Positions 1 to 12,200 of a stretch of DNA of 64,000 bases are shown here, in pieces. The notes beneath the pieces are model-generated. The model did not search any database. It was given only the letters and a program-made list of their open reading frames with translations, and was not told where the DNA came from. The DNA is from Branchiostoma lanceolatum (taxonomy: Eukaryota; Chordata; Leptocardii; Amphioxiformes; Branchiostomatidae): NCBI RefSeq assembly GCF_035083965.1, contig NC_089725.1:26607925-26671924 (forward strand), in the 5' to 3' direction. Positions within the stretch are counted from its first letter, which is position 1; each line of letters begins with the position of its first letter. The translations under genes were made by a program, and so were the position numbers.

Positions 1-322
1 CATACATACAGACATACAGACAGACACGCGCGCGTGCGCGCGCAGGCTTGAGCTTTGACACAGAAGGTAGTCGCAGTCTTGATTTCGAAACAAATCGTAG
101 TGAACATTCACTTTGAACAGTTTTGAATCTGACCTGGTATCCATCCTCTTCTAACTCCAGTCCGCTACTCTGATCGCTTCCCTGCCAAATATTCGCGATC
201 AGAGGAGCGAACCGAAACTAGAAGAGGATTGATACCAGGCTATTGTAAACTCGCAGGACATGTTGAGGGACAGTTCTATCTAATACTATCAAAGTCTTTT
301 TAAACCAATTGGGATTTTGCAG
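1..322. other. Left edge: simple repeat and intron sequence
   Basis: Positions 1-44 are a short CATA/CAGA and CG-alternating simple repeat. Positions 133-239 form a fold-back repeat (listed separately). The rest reads as intron: an in-frame stop at 301-303 and a TTTTGCAG acceptor ending at 322 precede the first coding exon. No gene start is seen here. Confidence 0.55.
133..239. repeat. Short fold-back (MITE-like) element
   Basis: Left arm 133-153 (CCTGGTATCCATCCTCTTCTA without its last base) is the near-perfect reverse complement of the right arm 219-239, and an inner pair around TCTGATCGC / GCGATCAGA extends the stem. It is about 107 bp long and contains no ORF. Size and structure fit a small non-autonomous DNA element. 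It lies about 85 bp upstream of the acceptor of the first gene A exon, inside the presumed intron. Confidence 0.6.
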
Positions 323-3300
323 ATCGCAGAATGCCTCATCGACAGCAGCCGGCATCCATTGACGTCCAGCAGAGTATGCCCGTGGATGAGGAAAGCAGGA
401 CACTGGCAACAGAGTGGGGCGACGAGGCGGGGAAATTGACCTCTACCAAGACAGGCGATCAACGATACGACAAAACAGACGCGGAGAGGCCAAAGTACAA
501 GGATCCGCGTCAGATGAAGCAAGGAGGTAACTATCCGGTGTCGTCAGAAGAAAAGCGATACCGAGATTCCCACATGCAAGAGATGAAGAAGCGACCGGCA
601 ACACCGGAGGCAAAGATGATGAATGGAAAACGGCCAATTCCGTCCATGAATCAACACAACCGTGACTTGTCGGGAGGCAGGGGAAAGGCAAGCGAGTTGC
701 GGCAAAGCAAACCACCCGTACCCAAACCGGCGCCCTCCACCTTCCCCTCCAGCCGTGACTCCATACATCGGACTGACTCAGCGAGAAGAAAGGCGGGAGC
801 TATCCCTGAGAACTGGAAACGAAGCGGATTGAAACCTGATGAACCGGCAACAAAGGACCAAGGCAAAGTGCGTGGAGCTCCTCAAGACCGCGACTCGATG
901 CATCAGACTGACTCGAGGAGGAGAAAGACGGGAGCTATCCCAGAGAACTGGAAACGAAGCGGATTGAAACCTCAAGAAAGGCCACCCCGGACTGAACCAG
1001 GAACAAAGGACCGTGGCAACGTGCGTGGAGCTGACCAAGAGCGTGGAGCTGGTCAAGCGCGTGGAGCTGGTGAAGAGCGTGACATAATGCATCAGACTGA
1101 CTCGACAAGAAGAAAGACGGGAGCTATCCCAGAGAACTGGCGGAAACGAGGTGGATTATTGAAACCACCCCGGGCTGAACCAGGAACAAAGGACAGTGGC
1201 AACGTGCGTGGAGCTGACCAAGAACGCGGATCTGGCCAAGGGCGTGGAGCTGACCAAGAGCGCGGAGCTGGCCAAGAGCGTGGAGCTGGCCAAGAGCGCG
1301 GAGCTGGTCAAGGGCGTGGAGCTGACCAAGAGCGCGGAGCTGGCCAAGATCGTGGAGCCGCTCCAGACCGTGACATGATGCATCAGACTGACGCGGGGAG
1401 AAGTAAGGCGGGAGCTGTCCCAGAGAACTGGCGGAAACGAGGTGGACCGCAGAGTGGTAAAAAGCCACCCCATACTTCACCTGGAACAAAACACCGAGTC
1501 AACTGGCGTGATCACAACGCCATGGTAAGGCAGCGATATTTGGAACGGCGGAGGTCCAGAATGCACACTACACCCAACAGGCCCACAGATAACAAGAGGA
1601 CCAGGGCCGCGTATCTTTCCGCTAGGCGCAAGTACAGGCCCGTGAATGGAACTCGCAACACGTCTAGCCAGAGGGTAAGCCCAGTTTTGTACATTTCAAC
1701 ACTGGTTTGCTGAGATACAATACTAATACTTACTACTACTGCAAATGTTGACGATGTGAATATGGTTGTAAAGGTCGGGTGGAACTTCCATGACCATGTA
1801 GGTTGTGGTTAGCACCTTGTGTCAGTTGGTAGATGTTGGCAGATCTCGAGTGTGTACGCATGAATGTTTATATGGATAGAAATGTAATTCGCTTTTTCTT
1901 ACCCCCACCTTGGGGTCTTATCACAACTTTCAAGTGCGTGCGTATGAGTTTCGCATCAACACTATTTTGGTTTAGCAAAAGTTGCGAAGAAATTGTTGTC
2001 TTCTTTGACCCACCGGTGTGCAGCCTAGTTATTGAACCAAATAAATGGCTTCTTCGACTGCAAACTTAACCTAAACCAACAACTTTTTGATACGCAACTC
2101 ATTCAAACTTGTAGTATACGCACATGTGTGAAAGGGGCTTTACTAGCGGCATATAGTCATCAATGGGTAGTCCTCGTCAATTTTGCGCCGTTTCAGATAA
2201 TACCAATTATTCTTGTTTATTCAGCAGTTATGTCGGTGTAAAACAGGGATGTACCTACTCTGTGTTCAATTCACGTGAAGCTTCTACTTATCAATGTAAT
2301 CAATGTTGATGTTTCCAAGACAAAACTGGAGCCCCGCCTCCTTTGGGCTGGAGTTGGATATTCGTTCGCTGTCTTTTATCTCGCATCTACCGGGTACATT
2401 CAACGTTACATTTGTGTGTTTTTTCACTGCTTACAGAAAATCGCGTTTCCGCGTACACAAGAACAAAACAGGAAGCTGGCAGCAGCGCGCGCAGCACGCC
2501 TGTTGAACATGCAACGACAACGGAACCGACAAGCTATGCGGATGCTCAACGCACTCAGGGCGAAGATGGAAAAAATGTTGAAGACTGAGTCCGGCACGTC
2601 GCCCCGATCTAAACATCTCCAGGAACGGCTTGAGCGTATCGTCGAGTATCTGAAGAGACGGCAGACTTTACAGACTGGAAAGCCGCCCAGCAAGGCTGTG
2701 ACCAGTGGGCAGGGAAGACCAACGACCAACGCGTCTGGCGTTCCGAACGACACAGCTCTGGCGCGGAACAGGCGATCATATAACGTAAGTCCCACAGAAT
2801 ACCATCTAGATCTGCTGTAGAGAAGCTTGCAAGTGGTCTTTGTCCTTCAGTTCTCGCTCTGGTTTGCTTTCATGTGACATGCTACTGATCATCACGGTAA
2901 TTAACATTCACGTGATGTCGATATGGCAAACATGATTTCCACATTTACATTGCTCACGTTTGTCTCAGAGTAAAAATAATTCTGTGCATTTGTTACGGAA
3001 ATAACAAACAGCACCTTACCGGCTATGTCATTTTACCACCATCATCGACGACCAGTCCATTCGTCAAATCTACGCTGCTCTTGATAATTCAATACCATGT
3101 TACACAGTAGTGCTTCTGCTGATGTGAATTTGAAAGCGATGTTCCTACATTAACGCCGTGTATTGAACAAAGCTCCCACTCGTGAATATCCTCATCAGCT
3201 TCAACACCGTGGCATCTAAGTTTATTTCTCAAAGATGTCTTACTTTATCATATAAGATTGCAACTCTCTTTTAAACAATAGAACAAACTCTTTCACCTCC

Positions 3301-5649
3301 TTTTGTTTGGAGTAAATTTGTAGAGTATGTTAACATTCATTCACTGTTTTCTGCTTACAGAGAATGAGGCCGACAACACAACAATTGCAACGGGATAGAC
3401 AAGCATACCCAATGCTCAACTTCTATAAAAAGAGGTTGGAAAAACTTCTTCAGGCAGAGTCCGGCACGTCGCCTCGATCTCAACGCCTCCTTAAAAGACT
3501 CGAGCACATCACCAGGCTTCTGAAGCTCCTGTCCAGGAGAAGGGCCCATATGCATGGGCAGGAAACGTCAGCAAACAGCATGTCTAGCGCTTCAAACGAC
3601 ACTGCACGAGCCCAGCTCTCCAGGAGCAAACGATCGTCTGACAGGTCCAGCCTGATGGTATGTCCAATTTTTGTACATTTTTACGCTGCTTTGCTATTTA
3701 CAAGTGTTTACTGGTGTTTTATCCTCTCCTTTCACTGTCTAGTGACCGCTACTCTTCCCGGGATACATATACAATACATAGATTGCATAAAATACAGTCA
3801 ACGTACATCTCACACAATGAGATCCACTGCTTTTTATCAAAACATTTGGCTATATATACGTATACCTGGAAAGGTTGACGATTTGGCCAACTTCGTTTTG
3901 AAATCTGAACTGAAGTTTCCATTCTTGCTGGCTTATTTTGTGCTGGCCTGTGTCAATCAGTAGATGCCCATGGATTTCGAGACGATATGTGGAAGGACTC
4001 GCAGGTTTCCGATGGAGAAGGTATCGTAACTAACTGAACGCAGCAAAAACCCGCAAGAAGGAAAATATGCAGCGTGGCGCATATCACTGGTCGTGGCATT
4101 TCAGAACGAAAAGTCAATGTCGTTATTCAGGGATGGTGTTTATATATCCAATAGTGGTGAGTCTATATATAGCTATCGCTGTTCAAATGAAGCTAGACAT
4201 CACAGTTACTTCACTAGGTGGTTCCACACCATGGCTGATGTTTCTCATTCAAAGACGTTTTTACGTCACGATACGAATGAAGCTTTGTTCGAAACAATAG
4301 ATACTCTGCATGATTTGTAAGAAATATTCACCTTAAACATTTCATGCTTACAGCAGAGGCGGCCGGAACTACAACAACGAAAACCGCTGCGGGACCCATA
4401 CTCAAGGCTCAACAGATACAAGGCGAAGTTTGAAAAAATCTTAAAGACGGAGTATCAAACCGACCCGTCGTCGCCCCAATCTAAACGTGCTCAGGCCATG
4501 CTTGAGCGCATCTACATGCTTCAGAAGAGATTGCCGTTCATGAATAATCAGGGACAGTCAACAGTATCGACCCGACCGCAGCTTTCCAGAAAGAAACGGT
4601 CTTCTTTCGCCGGTCCCATGGCCGCAAAGTACGACCTCTTTCAGAGTAACAAAGTCAATCCGTCTACCATGCATGATTCTGTCAACAGAGCCATGAAAGC
4701 AGCAAAGATGGCAATGAAGAGTCTGCCACCGAGCTATGATCAACAATATTCCTTTCCTAGTCCGTATAGGAAGGTTCCAAAAACACAGGAAGGTGGCGTC
4801 GGTGGATTGACCAAGACACAGCTAAAACCACGGTGGGGAGATTTTCCTCAGCTTCCCGTTTCCATGGCAGATGCAAAGGGAAGATACGAAAGCCCCAAGT
4901 GGAATCAGTTGGCGACGATTGAGGCGCTGTTAAAGCAGACGGGGCCTGACCTAGAAAGGTTGGAGAAAAGCATCAAGAAGTCAGAGAAACTCGGCACTTA
5001 TTTCCATGACAACAGCATTCTGAAACCAATGGAGGCTGATCGCGACGCGATGCACAAACACATCGCTTCGATCCACCAAACCATCATGACTGCCATCGAT
5101 CCAAGTGATGATGAGGAGATGGAGGGAGACTACTACGACGACGAAGACGACACTGTTGACAGTGCGGATAACGACGACGAGTATCACGATGACGAAGACC
5201 TCGACGGAGATGAGGATGACATCGACTACGACGGCAATGATGGTGATGACGAAGACAGTGGCGATGACGATGAGGATGACGCCTACAGTTATGATGATGG
5301 CGAAGACGACAGTGATGATGACGAAGACGGCATCTATGATGATGATGATGACGATGGCATTTATGGTGATGATGGCGACGATGGCATTTATGGTGATGAT
5401 GATTACGAAGACGAAGGTGACGAAGACGGAAGTTATGATGATGAAGATGAAGATGACGATGAGAGTTATGCGGATGATGAGGAAGACGACCTTGATGACG
5501 ACGAAGAGGAAAGTGATGACTATGACGAGAATGACGAAGACGATTCAAGCGGTGAAGAAGATTACGATGAAGATGGCGGCAATGATGAGGATGACGATGA
5601 CTATGATGATGATGATGATGAAGAAGAAGAAGAGGAAAATGAAGACGAA

Positions 5650-5684
<35 letters not shown>

Positions 5685-7363
5685 CAACGAAGACGTGTAC
5701 GGTGACGCTGACGATAGTGATCCACTGGTGCAGAAGCTAATTTTCAAATTCAGAGCTGGCCTACAAGGTCTTACTACCATAGTGGATGATCTTGAAACCC
5801 GGGTCAATCCAGCCCAAAACTTCAGTGCTGGCAATATGGAAGACCTAAACGCCAAATCACCACAAAATATTGCTGCTGTCAAACGGGTTCCTCCGCCTCC
5901 CTATGAGCACCCTGCCAGAAAGTATCAACTGCAAGGGCCAGAAGCCTGGAAAAGGGGCCACAAAGTCTTGGATGCTGTTAAATCATACATCTGCGCTAGG
6001 GTTGACGTCGGCCACCCTGTTATCAGTAGGTTCTGTGACAAAGAGATGCCGTCCATGGCCCCATTCAAATTGCTCCGCAGTCGTAAGGACTGGAGAACGT
6101 GGATCGGTGTTTACTTCCACATGATGAAACTGTCCGAAGAGGAGGCCATTGCAGAGGTCCAGCAGCTTGAGGCAGCTGGTTTACTGGAAACACAGCGCCT
6201 GATCGACATGTTCCTCAATGCACCAATCACAGATCGAGCTGTAGAACAGATCTCACGCAGCCGCGGCGTCCCGGTGGAGCAACTTCGCGAACAGCTGCGA
6301 AGCGGTCAAGTCGACATCCAGACCGTCAATGATATCCTGCTCAGTATAAAGAAGGAAGCCTACAGACCTTACACCATACACACTCACAACAACAAGGTCA
6401 GATTGGAAGAAGGCAATAGATACTTCAATAAGAACGCAGAGGGTACATTCAAGCTCCCAGATAACAGTATTGACGAAAAAGCAGTCGATGAAGAAGACCT
6501 CGTCAATTTAGAATCTGAACCGGAGCCCACTGGAGAATCAACAGATGGCTTTGAACCAGACGAAGACATCGAAACAGAACTTCAGATGGATGATGGGCTT
6601 GATGATGAAGCATCGATGGAATCGGAAGTTGGGTTGGAAGAGCAGGTGGAGGGTCAGGAGGTGGGCGATGAGAACGAAGATCCGGAGCCTGAGCCTGAAG
6701 ACGAGCTTGACGATCCTGCTTACATCTTACAACCAATGGAGGATGCTGTACCAATACTCAAACTGGGGGAAAAGCTGGAGGAATTGGAAGATGGTGACGA
6801 ATTGGGCCTGGACTATGACGTGGATGACAAGAACGAGCCGGAGTTTCAAAAGTTCAAAACCGGTTTGGGAATTGGCGTATCCGAACCGAGAACAGCGGAC
6901 AAACTAGACAACTTTGCATCGCTACTGCAAAAACGTCAAGCTTCCCTGCGAAATCCCGAATACCGTTTCAACACCAAGAATGTCCCGGATACATTGCTGG
7001 ACGTCTCAGCGGCGCGCCACTTGGCCCAGCACAGCGATGCCGAAGAGGAAAAGGCCAGCACCGCCGTTCAGGGACCAAACATAGTAGCCGTGGTCGCAGC
7101 AGTGACCGGGGCAGCCCTGTTTGTTGTCGTCATCGCAGTGATGCTGAAAGTCAGGTGCGTTACAGGCACTACATCTATACCTCAGAGTTGCGTTACAGAC
7201 ACTACATCTATATCTTAGAGAGTCAAATAACGATTTCAAAAGAACATCTTGTTATGAAATCGCATGTTTCTTACGAAGTTTATTTTGTCGCTTTCCCTGC
7301 AGATCCAGGCAGTCCCGTCATGAAGGCAAAACCACCCTGCCGACCACCAACCTCGACATCTAG
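323..7363 (+). CDS. Gene A: multi-repeat precursor-like type I membrane protein (5' end outside window)
   Basis: Exons 323-1674, 2437-2784, 3361-3657, 4354-7154 and 7303-7363 have good GT/AG junctions and agreeing phases (0,0,0,2), ending at TAG 7361-7363. From ATG 331 this gives 1616 residues. A TTTTGCAG acceptor just before 323 and the lack of a signal peptide suggest an upstream exon outside the window. In order: four GA(I/V)PENW blocks (residues about 142-373), three related modules encoded by exons 2, 3 and the start of 4, each with a furin-type site (RNRR 558-561, RSKR 652-655, RKKR 742-745), an Asp-rich stretch (about 914-1117), a helical non-repetitive region, a second acidic stretch, a membrane helix (about 1572-1594, IVAVVAAVTGAALFVVV) and a short tail ending in NLDI. 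I do not recognise the family. The layout suggests a secreted or surface precursor, but processing is inference. Confidence 0.75.
754..1449 (+). repeat. Four-copy GA(I/V)PENW repeat within gene A exon 1
   Basis: Copies lie at 754-837, 889-972, 1078-1167 and 1369-1449, all in the reading frame. Each encodes RD(S/I/M)(I/M)H(R/Q)TD, a basic cluster (RRK or RSK), then (A/T)GA(I/V)PENW followed by KR or RKRG. The first two copies are exactly 84 bp; copies three and four have RKRGG in place of KRSG. The basic clusters on both sides of a short conserved block resemble the arrangement in multi-copy peptide precursors. Confidence 0.85.
1021..1368 (+). repeat. 18-bp coding minisatellite (RGADQE-type hexapeptide)
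   Basis: Tandem 18-bp units of the type CGTGGAGCTGACCAAGAG occupy 1021-1077 and about 1204-1368, with GAC/GGC and CAA/CAG variation. They encode RGADQE or RGAGQE hexapeptides in frame between the PENW blocks. The unit length is a multiple of three, so copy number can change without breaking the frame. The high copy identity suggests recent expansion. Confidence 0.8.
5104..5719 (+). repeat. Asp/Glu-rich tract with (GAT)n core in gene A
   Basis: About 204 consecutive residues are mostly Asp and Glu with scattered Tyr, Gly and Ser. The 3' part (about 5651-5685) is an almost pure GAT trinucleotide run encoding poly-Asp. Earlier parts mix GAT and GAC codons with short imperfect repeats (DDGIYGDDG-like around 5335-5400). 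Such tracts can bind divalent cations; that role is inference here. The antisense frames give long His-rich and Ser-rich shadows that are not genes. Confidence 0.85.
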
Positions 7364-7567
7364 ACTACCCAACATTGATGAAGGTGATCAGACCTGGCCC
7401 GGGACCCACATGACGCTATGTTTAATATCTTAGCATTCTTTTTCAATCTCTCTACACGTGTCACATAAAGTGTGGTTCTCAATGACAATTTCAAAGTGCA
7501 ACTATTTTAGATGTAAGAACTCTTTTTAGCATCCTTTATATAGCTGAAACGAGCACGCATAAAATCT

Positions 7568-7573
7568 AATAAA
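7568..7573 (+). promoter_or_regulatory. Likely poly(A) signal of gene A
   Basis: A consensus AATAAA lies 205 bp after the stop codon at 7361-7363, giving a short 3' UTR. It is the first canonical signal downstream on this strand. Confidence 0.6.
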
Positions 7574-9110
7574 CACATGCAAAAATACAGCATCAGCGTC
7601 ATCTGTGTTGCCTTGTCATTGCTGATGTGTACATGTGGACATAACTAACACAGTCATATGCACGTTGATGAAGGTTTAGCATCAAGGTAACTAGATATGC
7701 AAGCAACTAGATATTTTGGAAACGGTCAGACGTTTCAGGTAGCATCCACTACCTTTCGTTCAGTCAATGACAAAAGGTAATGGATGATTGATTAACAGTC
7801 ATATGAAGTACTGATCTCTTGTTAACATGGGTGAGATACTTGGTTGTGGCTGAGAAACAGTTTCTGTCAGGTTATTTTTTCTTGCATCTTTGAAAACTAT
7901 TCAAAATCATGTGTTGTTTAGTTTTATAGTTCCTAAAGGTATTGGCTTGTACTTCAAGAAGGGATTGAACCGTCTGAGTTGGAAAAAAAACTGTCTCCGT
8001 TTGGATCACACATTGTCCTTCATCGTTTCTACACAAGCATGTTCAAGGCTGTGTCCCGGTCTCGAGCGGCCTTGCCCTTAGAACACTCTCGTTCTTTTCT
8101 CCTAAGTTCAAAGACCGCTTGATCACATGTTTTGGAAATCCGCCTTTTTGTAATGGATGTTTGGACCACAGTAAGTTGTTCGGCCTAGACAATGCCGTTT
8201 TTAAAGGTCATTGCATTGAAAACGGTTTTCAAACTACCAAAAACAACTTAGAGCGAGGGATTATCAAATATCGTGGATGACGCAGGAGATCCTTTATATC
8301 AGTTTGCTTGCGTCTTAGTGTGGGAATGGGTAGTTTGAATTTCAGCATAACAACCCCCCAGGAAAAAAAGAGGCGCTAAAACGGTTAGGATGTTTATAAG
8401 TTAGTGCCTTTTTGTCTGTGGGATTGTTGTGTTGGAATTTAAAATACTCATTCCCATGCTGTGACGCAAGCAAACTGATGCAAAGGAATTCTACTTCATC
8501 TAATCATAAAATTATGGTCACCAATGTAATAAGTTACTTTTTGCACCTATTTGATATGAAAGAATCACCATTCATCATTTCGAGAGTTTCCGACTGCTAG
8601 AACACAGATAATCTACCAGCACCGTTGAACTGGTGGAAACGTACCGTGCGACAGCAGCCTCGGGGCAAACACGGTTGAGAAATAGCCTGAGAAAAATCCT
8701 CTTGAACTCCTTCAAACGCACTAATGAAACGGACTTATGCAGATCACAGTCGGTAACGAAACCGGCTCTCTGAGAACATAACATGTAGTTTCTGGTGATC
8801 CTCTTTCCGTTTTTTTTTTTCGTTTCCATTTTCTGCCCTCTAAAATACTAGTGCCATACCATAAGTTAAAGATGATCGTCGGATGCAACTTGAGAAAAAG
8901 CTTAAGTAGCTAATGGTATTAGCAAAAACAGTTTTAGAAACAGGAAAGGATTACGTAGTTCTACGTAAGACTGACGCACTTTTAGAACTTAAGCCTGGCT
9001 TAAACTGAATATCTAATTACATGTCCATTGTCGAGAAACATCTCCAAACATAACAGTGGCAAACTAGATTAAACGGTATTGTGCTCAGACACGTGCCGAG
9101 CAAAACATCA
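7574..9110. other. Intergenic interval between genes A and B
   Basis: No coding exon is visible: the open frames are short and lack splice support or recognisable residues. The interval contains the fold-back element at 8289-8489 and AT-rich unique-looking sequence. The gene B core promoter begins at its right end. Confidence 0.6.
8289..8489. repeat. Fold-back (MITE-like) element, long arms
   Basis: The left arm (about 8289-8374) reads ATCAGTTTGCTTGCG..., and the right arm (about 8405-8489) reads back as its reverse complement, ending CGCAAGCAAACTGAT. The arms are about 80 bp each with roughly 80% identity, around a loop of about 30 bp. No ORF is present. The structure suggests a non-autonomous element that transposed as a long inverted repeat. 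Confidence 0.7.
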
Positions 9111-9114
9111 TGCC

Positions 9115-9140
9115 TATAAAAATGCACGGAAATCTCAGTT
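9115..9140 (+). promoter_or_regulatory. Core promoter of gene B (TATA box and initiator-like site)
   Basis: TATAAAAAT at 9115-9123 is a good TATA box, and TCAGTT at 9135-9140 resembles an initiator. The distance from TATA to that site (about 22 bp) is slightly short, so the true start may be a little further downstream. The gene B ATG at 9238 is the first ATG after it, and there is no upstream ATG in the implied leader. Confidence 0.6.
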
Positions 9141-9237
9141 CAACCACACTCTCTTCCAACCGATCGGCCTCGTCGTTACAAGCTTCAGCAGACAGATAGT
9201 CTTTGCAGAATTTGCAGAGTTTTCAAAGGCCGCACCG

Positions 9238-12200
9238 ATGGCTTCTCGGGCTAGGGCACAGTTGTGTCTCGTCCTGCTGCTGCTGGCTGGGATGATGACC
9301 AGCGGTGAAGCAGGGGGGAAGAAGATACGGACATCAGGCAAGACAAGCACCAGCACTGGCGGGGAGACCGACGACACTCTATCGTCTATACAGCAAATGT
9401 TCGAGTCCGCGAAGGGGCGAATGCAGCAGTACGCCGAATCCAAGACTGGAGGAAGGGGTAAACAACAGCCTGCCCCTGACGCCGAGCAGGTAGAAGATAT
9501 GTTCTTGTGAAATAAGATGAGCATCACGAAATACGTTTTTTTTGGTAAAACTTTGGATTATGAAGATATGCGCATGAATGAAAAAACAATTTTTGTTTTT
9601 AATTCTGTTTTTCTGTTCTCCTCTCAGACCTCTGTGAAGGAGAATCAGGTTCAAGACAGGCAACAAGGTGGGTTGAATGAGTGTTAAATGTGTTTGTCAT
9701 CCACTGAGTACTTTAAAAAGGCATCTTGTGGCTGTGTTTTCCACAAGAGTACTGTCTGAAAGGAAATTAAAGACATAGTCCTACGATTCTTGCCTTTTAT
9801 TTTGAATCCTATATAAGCTCATGGACATCTTAAATCTTAGCCGTGATTCTGTTTGCACTTTAATGATTTTTCATCTGAATGAATAGAAGTCATTTTAACA
9901 CACGATTTCGTTTTATATTAGCTCCACGGAAGACTGCTGTGATGGAGGACATTCAGTCCCGCCTCGCTGAAGCAGTTGGTGCAAAACTGCCGGATGCCTC
10001 GGGCGGGGACGATAACGTTCTGGTAAGAGAATTCTTCCTACTGCCACAAGATGTTCGCCCCAGCTTGTCTGTTGTATGGATAAGGGCCACGAGCTGGCAA
10101 CATTTGCATAAATCGGCAAGATGAAGCTAATGGAACTTTTTTTTGCTCGGCCAAGTTAATTGAATACAATAGTAGGATTTTGTTGTTGTTGGTTCAAAGT
10201 TCCTCTTGCCTGTCGCCCTGTTACCTCTATTTCTCTAATTTTAAGTAAAAAAAAGGTAAGATCACCGTACAGTAGGTTACTCCCCAATATAGTTAAAACG
10301 ATAGGAAATGATGCTCCATGATGCCGATTTCCATATTCTTTACACGTAAACTATACTGGGCATGCGTTTCGTATTGTGCAATCATAAGTACGAACCTTCT
10401 TTATCTTCCCAGTCCAATATTCTTGGGAAATTCCAAGAGCGGACAAAAGGACGAACAGGTGATTCACAGACCCAAGAGCGACAACAAGGACAGGGGGGAT
10501 CGCCGGATAGGGCAACGGGAGGCCGGCCTGAACAGCGGGACCGACAACTGGAGAGTCAGGTACAAGACACGGAAGAAGGTGGGTTGACTGTTGTATGTTT
10601 TTGTCGACCTGTGAGTACTTAAAAAAGGCATCTTGTGATAGAGATACCCACCAGATAGAAAAGAAATGGACCTACCATTTTTGCTAGAAATCTTGTATAA
10701 TGCCCTCATAATTCTTCGTTGTGTTTCTATTTGTACTGAATGATTTTACATCTGTATGGAAGGCATTTTAACATACAATTTCGTTTGATGACAGCTTCAA
10801 CTCGACAGAGGACAGGCGGAAGTCTGTGGGAGAACATGTTTTCGCGCCTCGGCGACAGAGCGCCTGAGAAACTGCAGGAACTCCAACTGGGTGGAAAGTC
10901 TGCGGGTTCCTCAGAAGGGGACGTTCTGGTGAGAGAATCCTTCATTCTCCTTCAAGGTTTTTACCGTAGATTGTCCGTTTTATTGATAGGGTCATGAGCT
11001 GGTGCTATTGCATAGATCGGCAAGATGAACCTGTTTTTGCTCGACCAAGTTAGTTGACTACAACAGTTTGTTTGTATTGTATGTTCAAAATATCTCCTGC
11101 CAGTCCCCCGTTTACTCCCTAATTTAGTAAACAATGTAAGATCGTAATACGGTTACTTAGCGTTATTTTAAAACATCGTTAAAACGATAGGAAATTATCC
11201 TCCGGGATGCCAATTTCTACATTCTTTACACGTAAGCTACACGGAACATGCTTTTAGTCTTATGAAATCACAATCATGAGCATTCATTATCTCCACAGTC
11301 GTCTATTCGTGAGCGGTACCAGCAAATGACAGGAGGAGGAGGAAAAGGTGGTTCGACAAGGGAACGACAAGGACAGAGGGAATCGGGGGAAGGGGCAACG
11401 GGAGGACAGCAGGAGGACCGAAGACCAGACGGAAAGAAGTCTTCGGAGGAAAGGGGAGGTGGAGGCAAGAATGAAGAGCGGCGCCCAGGACCAGACAGAC
11501 AGAGGGAATCGTCGGAAGACGAAGAGGGAGACCGACCTGAACCGCGGCCCCGAGGACCAGACGGAAAGAAGTCTTCGGAGGAAGAGGAAAGGAAAGGCCG
11601 GCCTGAACAGCATGACAGACAACCAGCCGGAAAGGGGACGTCGGACAGAGAGGAAGGGGGAGGCCGGCCTGAACCGCGGCGCCAAAGACCAGACGGAGAG
11701 GAGGGGTCGGAGGAGGATGTTCAGGGAGGCAAGCACCGAAGGCCAACCATAGACAGGGAATCGTTGAAAGGAGGAAAGGGACAGCGGGGTCCGTCGTCAG
11801 AGGAAGAAGGAGGCGACGCTGCTTCGTCGGGAGATGGAGAAGACCAAGGGCCAACAGCGACAGAAAATAGTCCAACCGAACAGGAAATAGTGGTGCCAAC
11901 CGTCCAAGTGGAAACGGAACCTATCGTGGTACCAGACATCCCAGAGGAAATAGAAGGAATCGTGCTCGCCCAGGGGGAAATGGAACAAACGGTACAAGCC
12001 ATCGAAGAGGAAGTGGAACATGTAGAGCAAGACGTCGAAGTGGAAATGGAACAAATTGAGCAAGCCATCGAAGCGGACAGAGAACAAATGGAGCACACCG
12101 TAGAAATCATGCAAGAGGCACTGTTGGAACAGCAAGCAGAAATAGACCAAGTCCACGAAACACCCGCAGAAAGTGACCAAGGTACACCGACGCTGGAAAG

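Noticed and set aside
5084..5882. Long antisense frames rich in His or Ser opposite the Asp tract, and a Met/Thr-rich plus-strand frame
   Set aside because: They are the shifted or reverse reading of GAT/GAC repeats (ATC, TCA, ATG) and have no independent support; the sense frame continues on both sides with splice sites.
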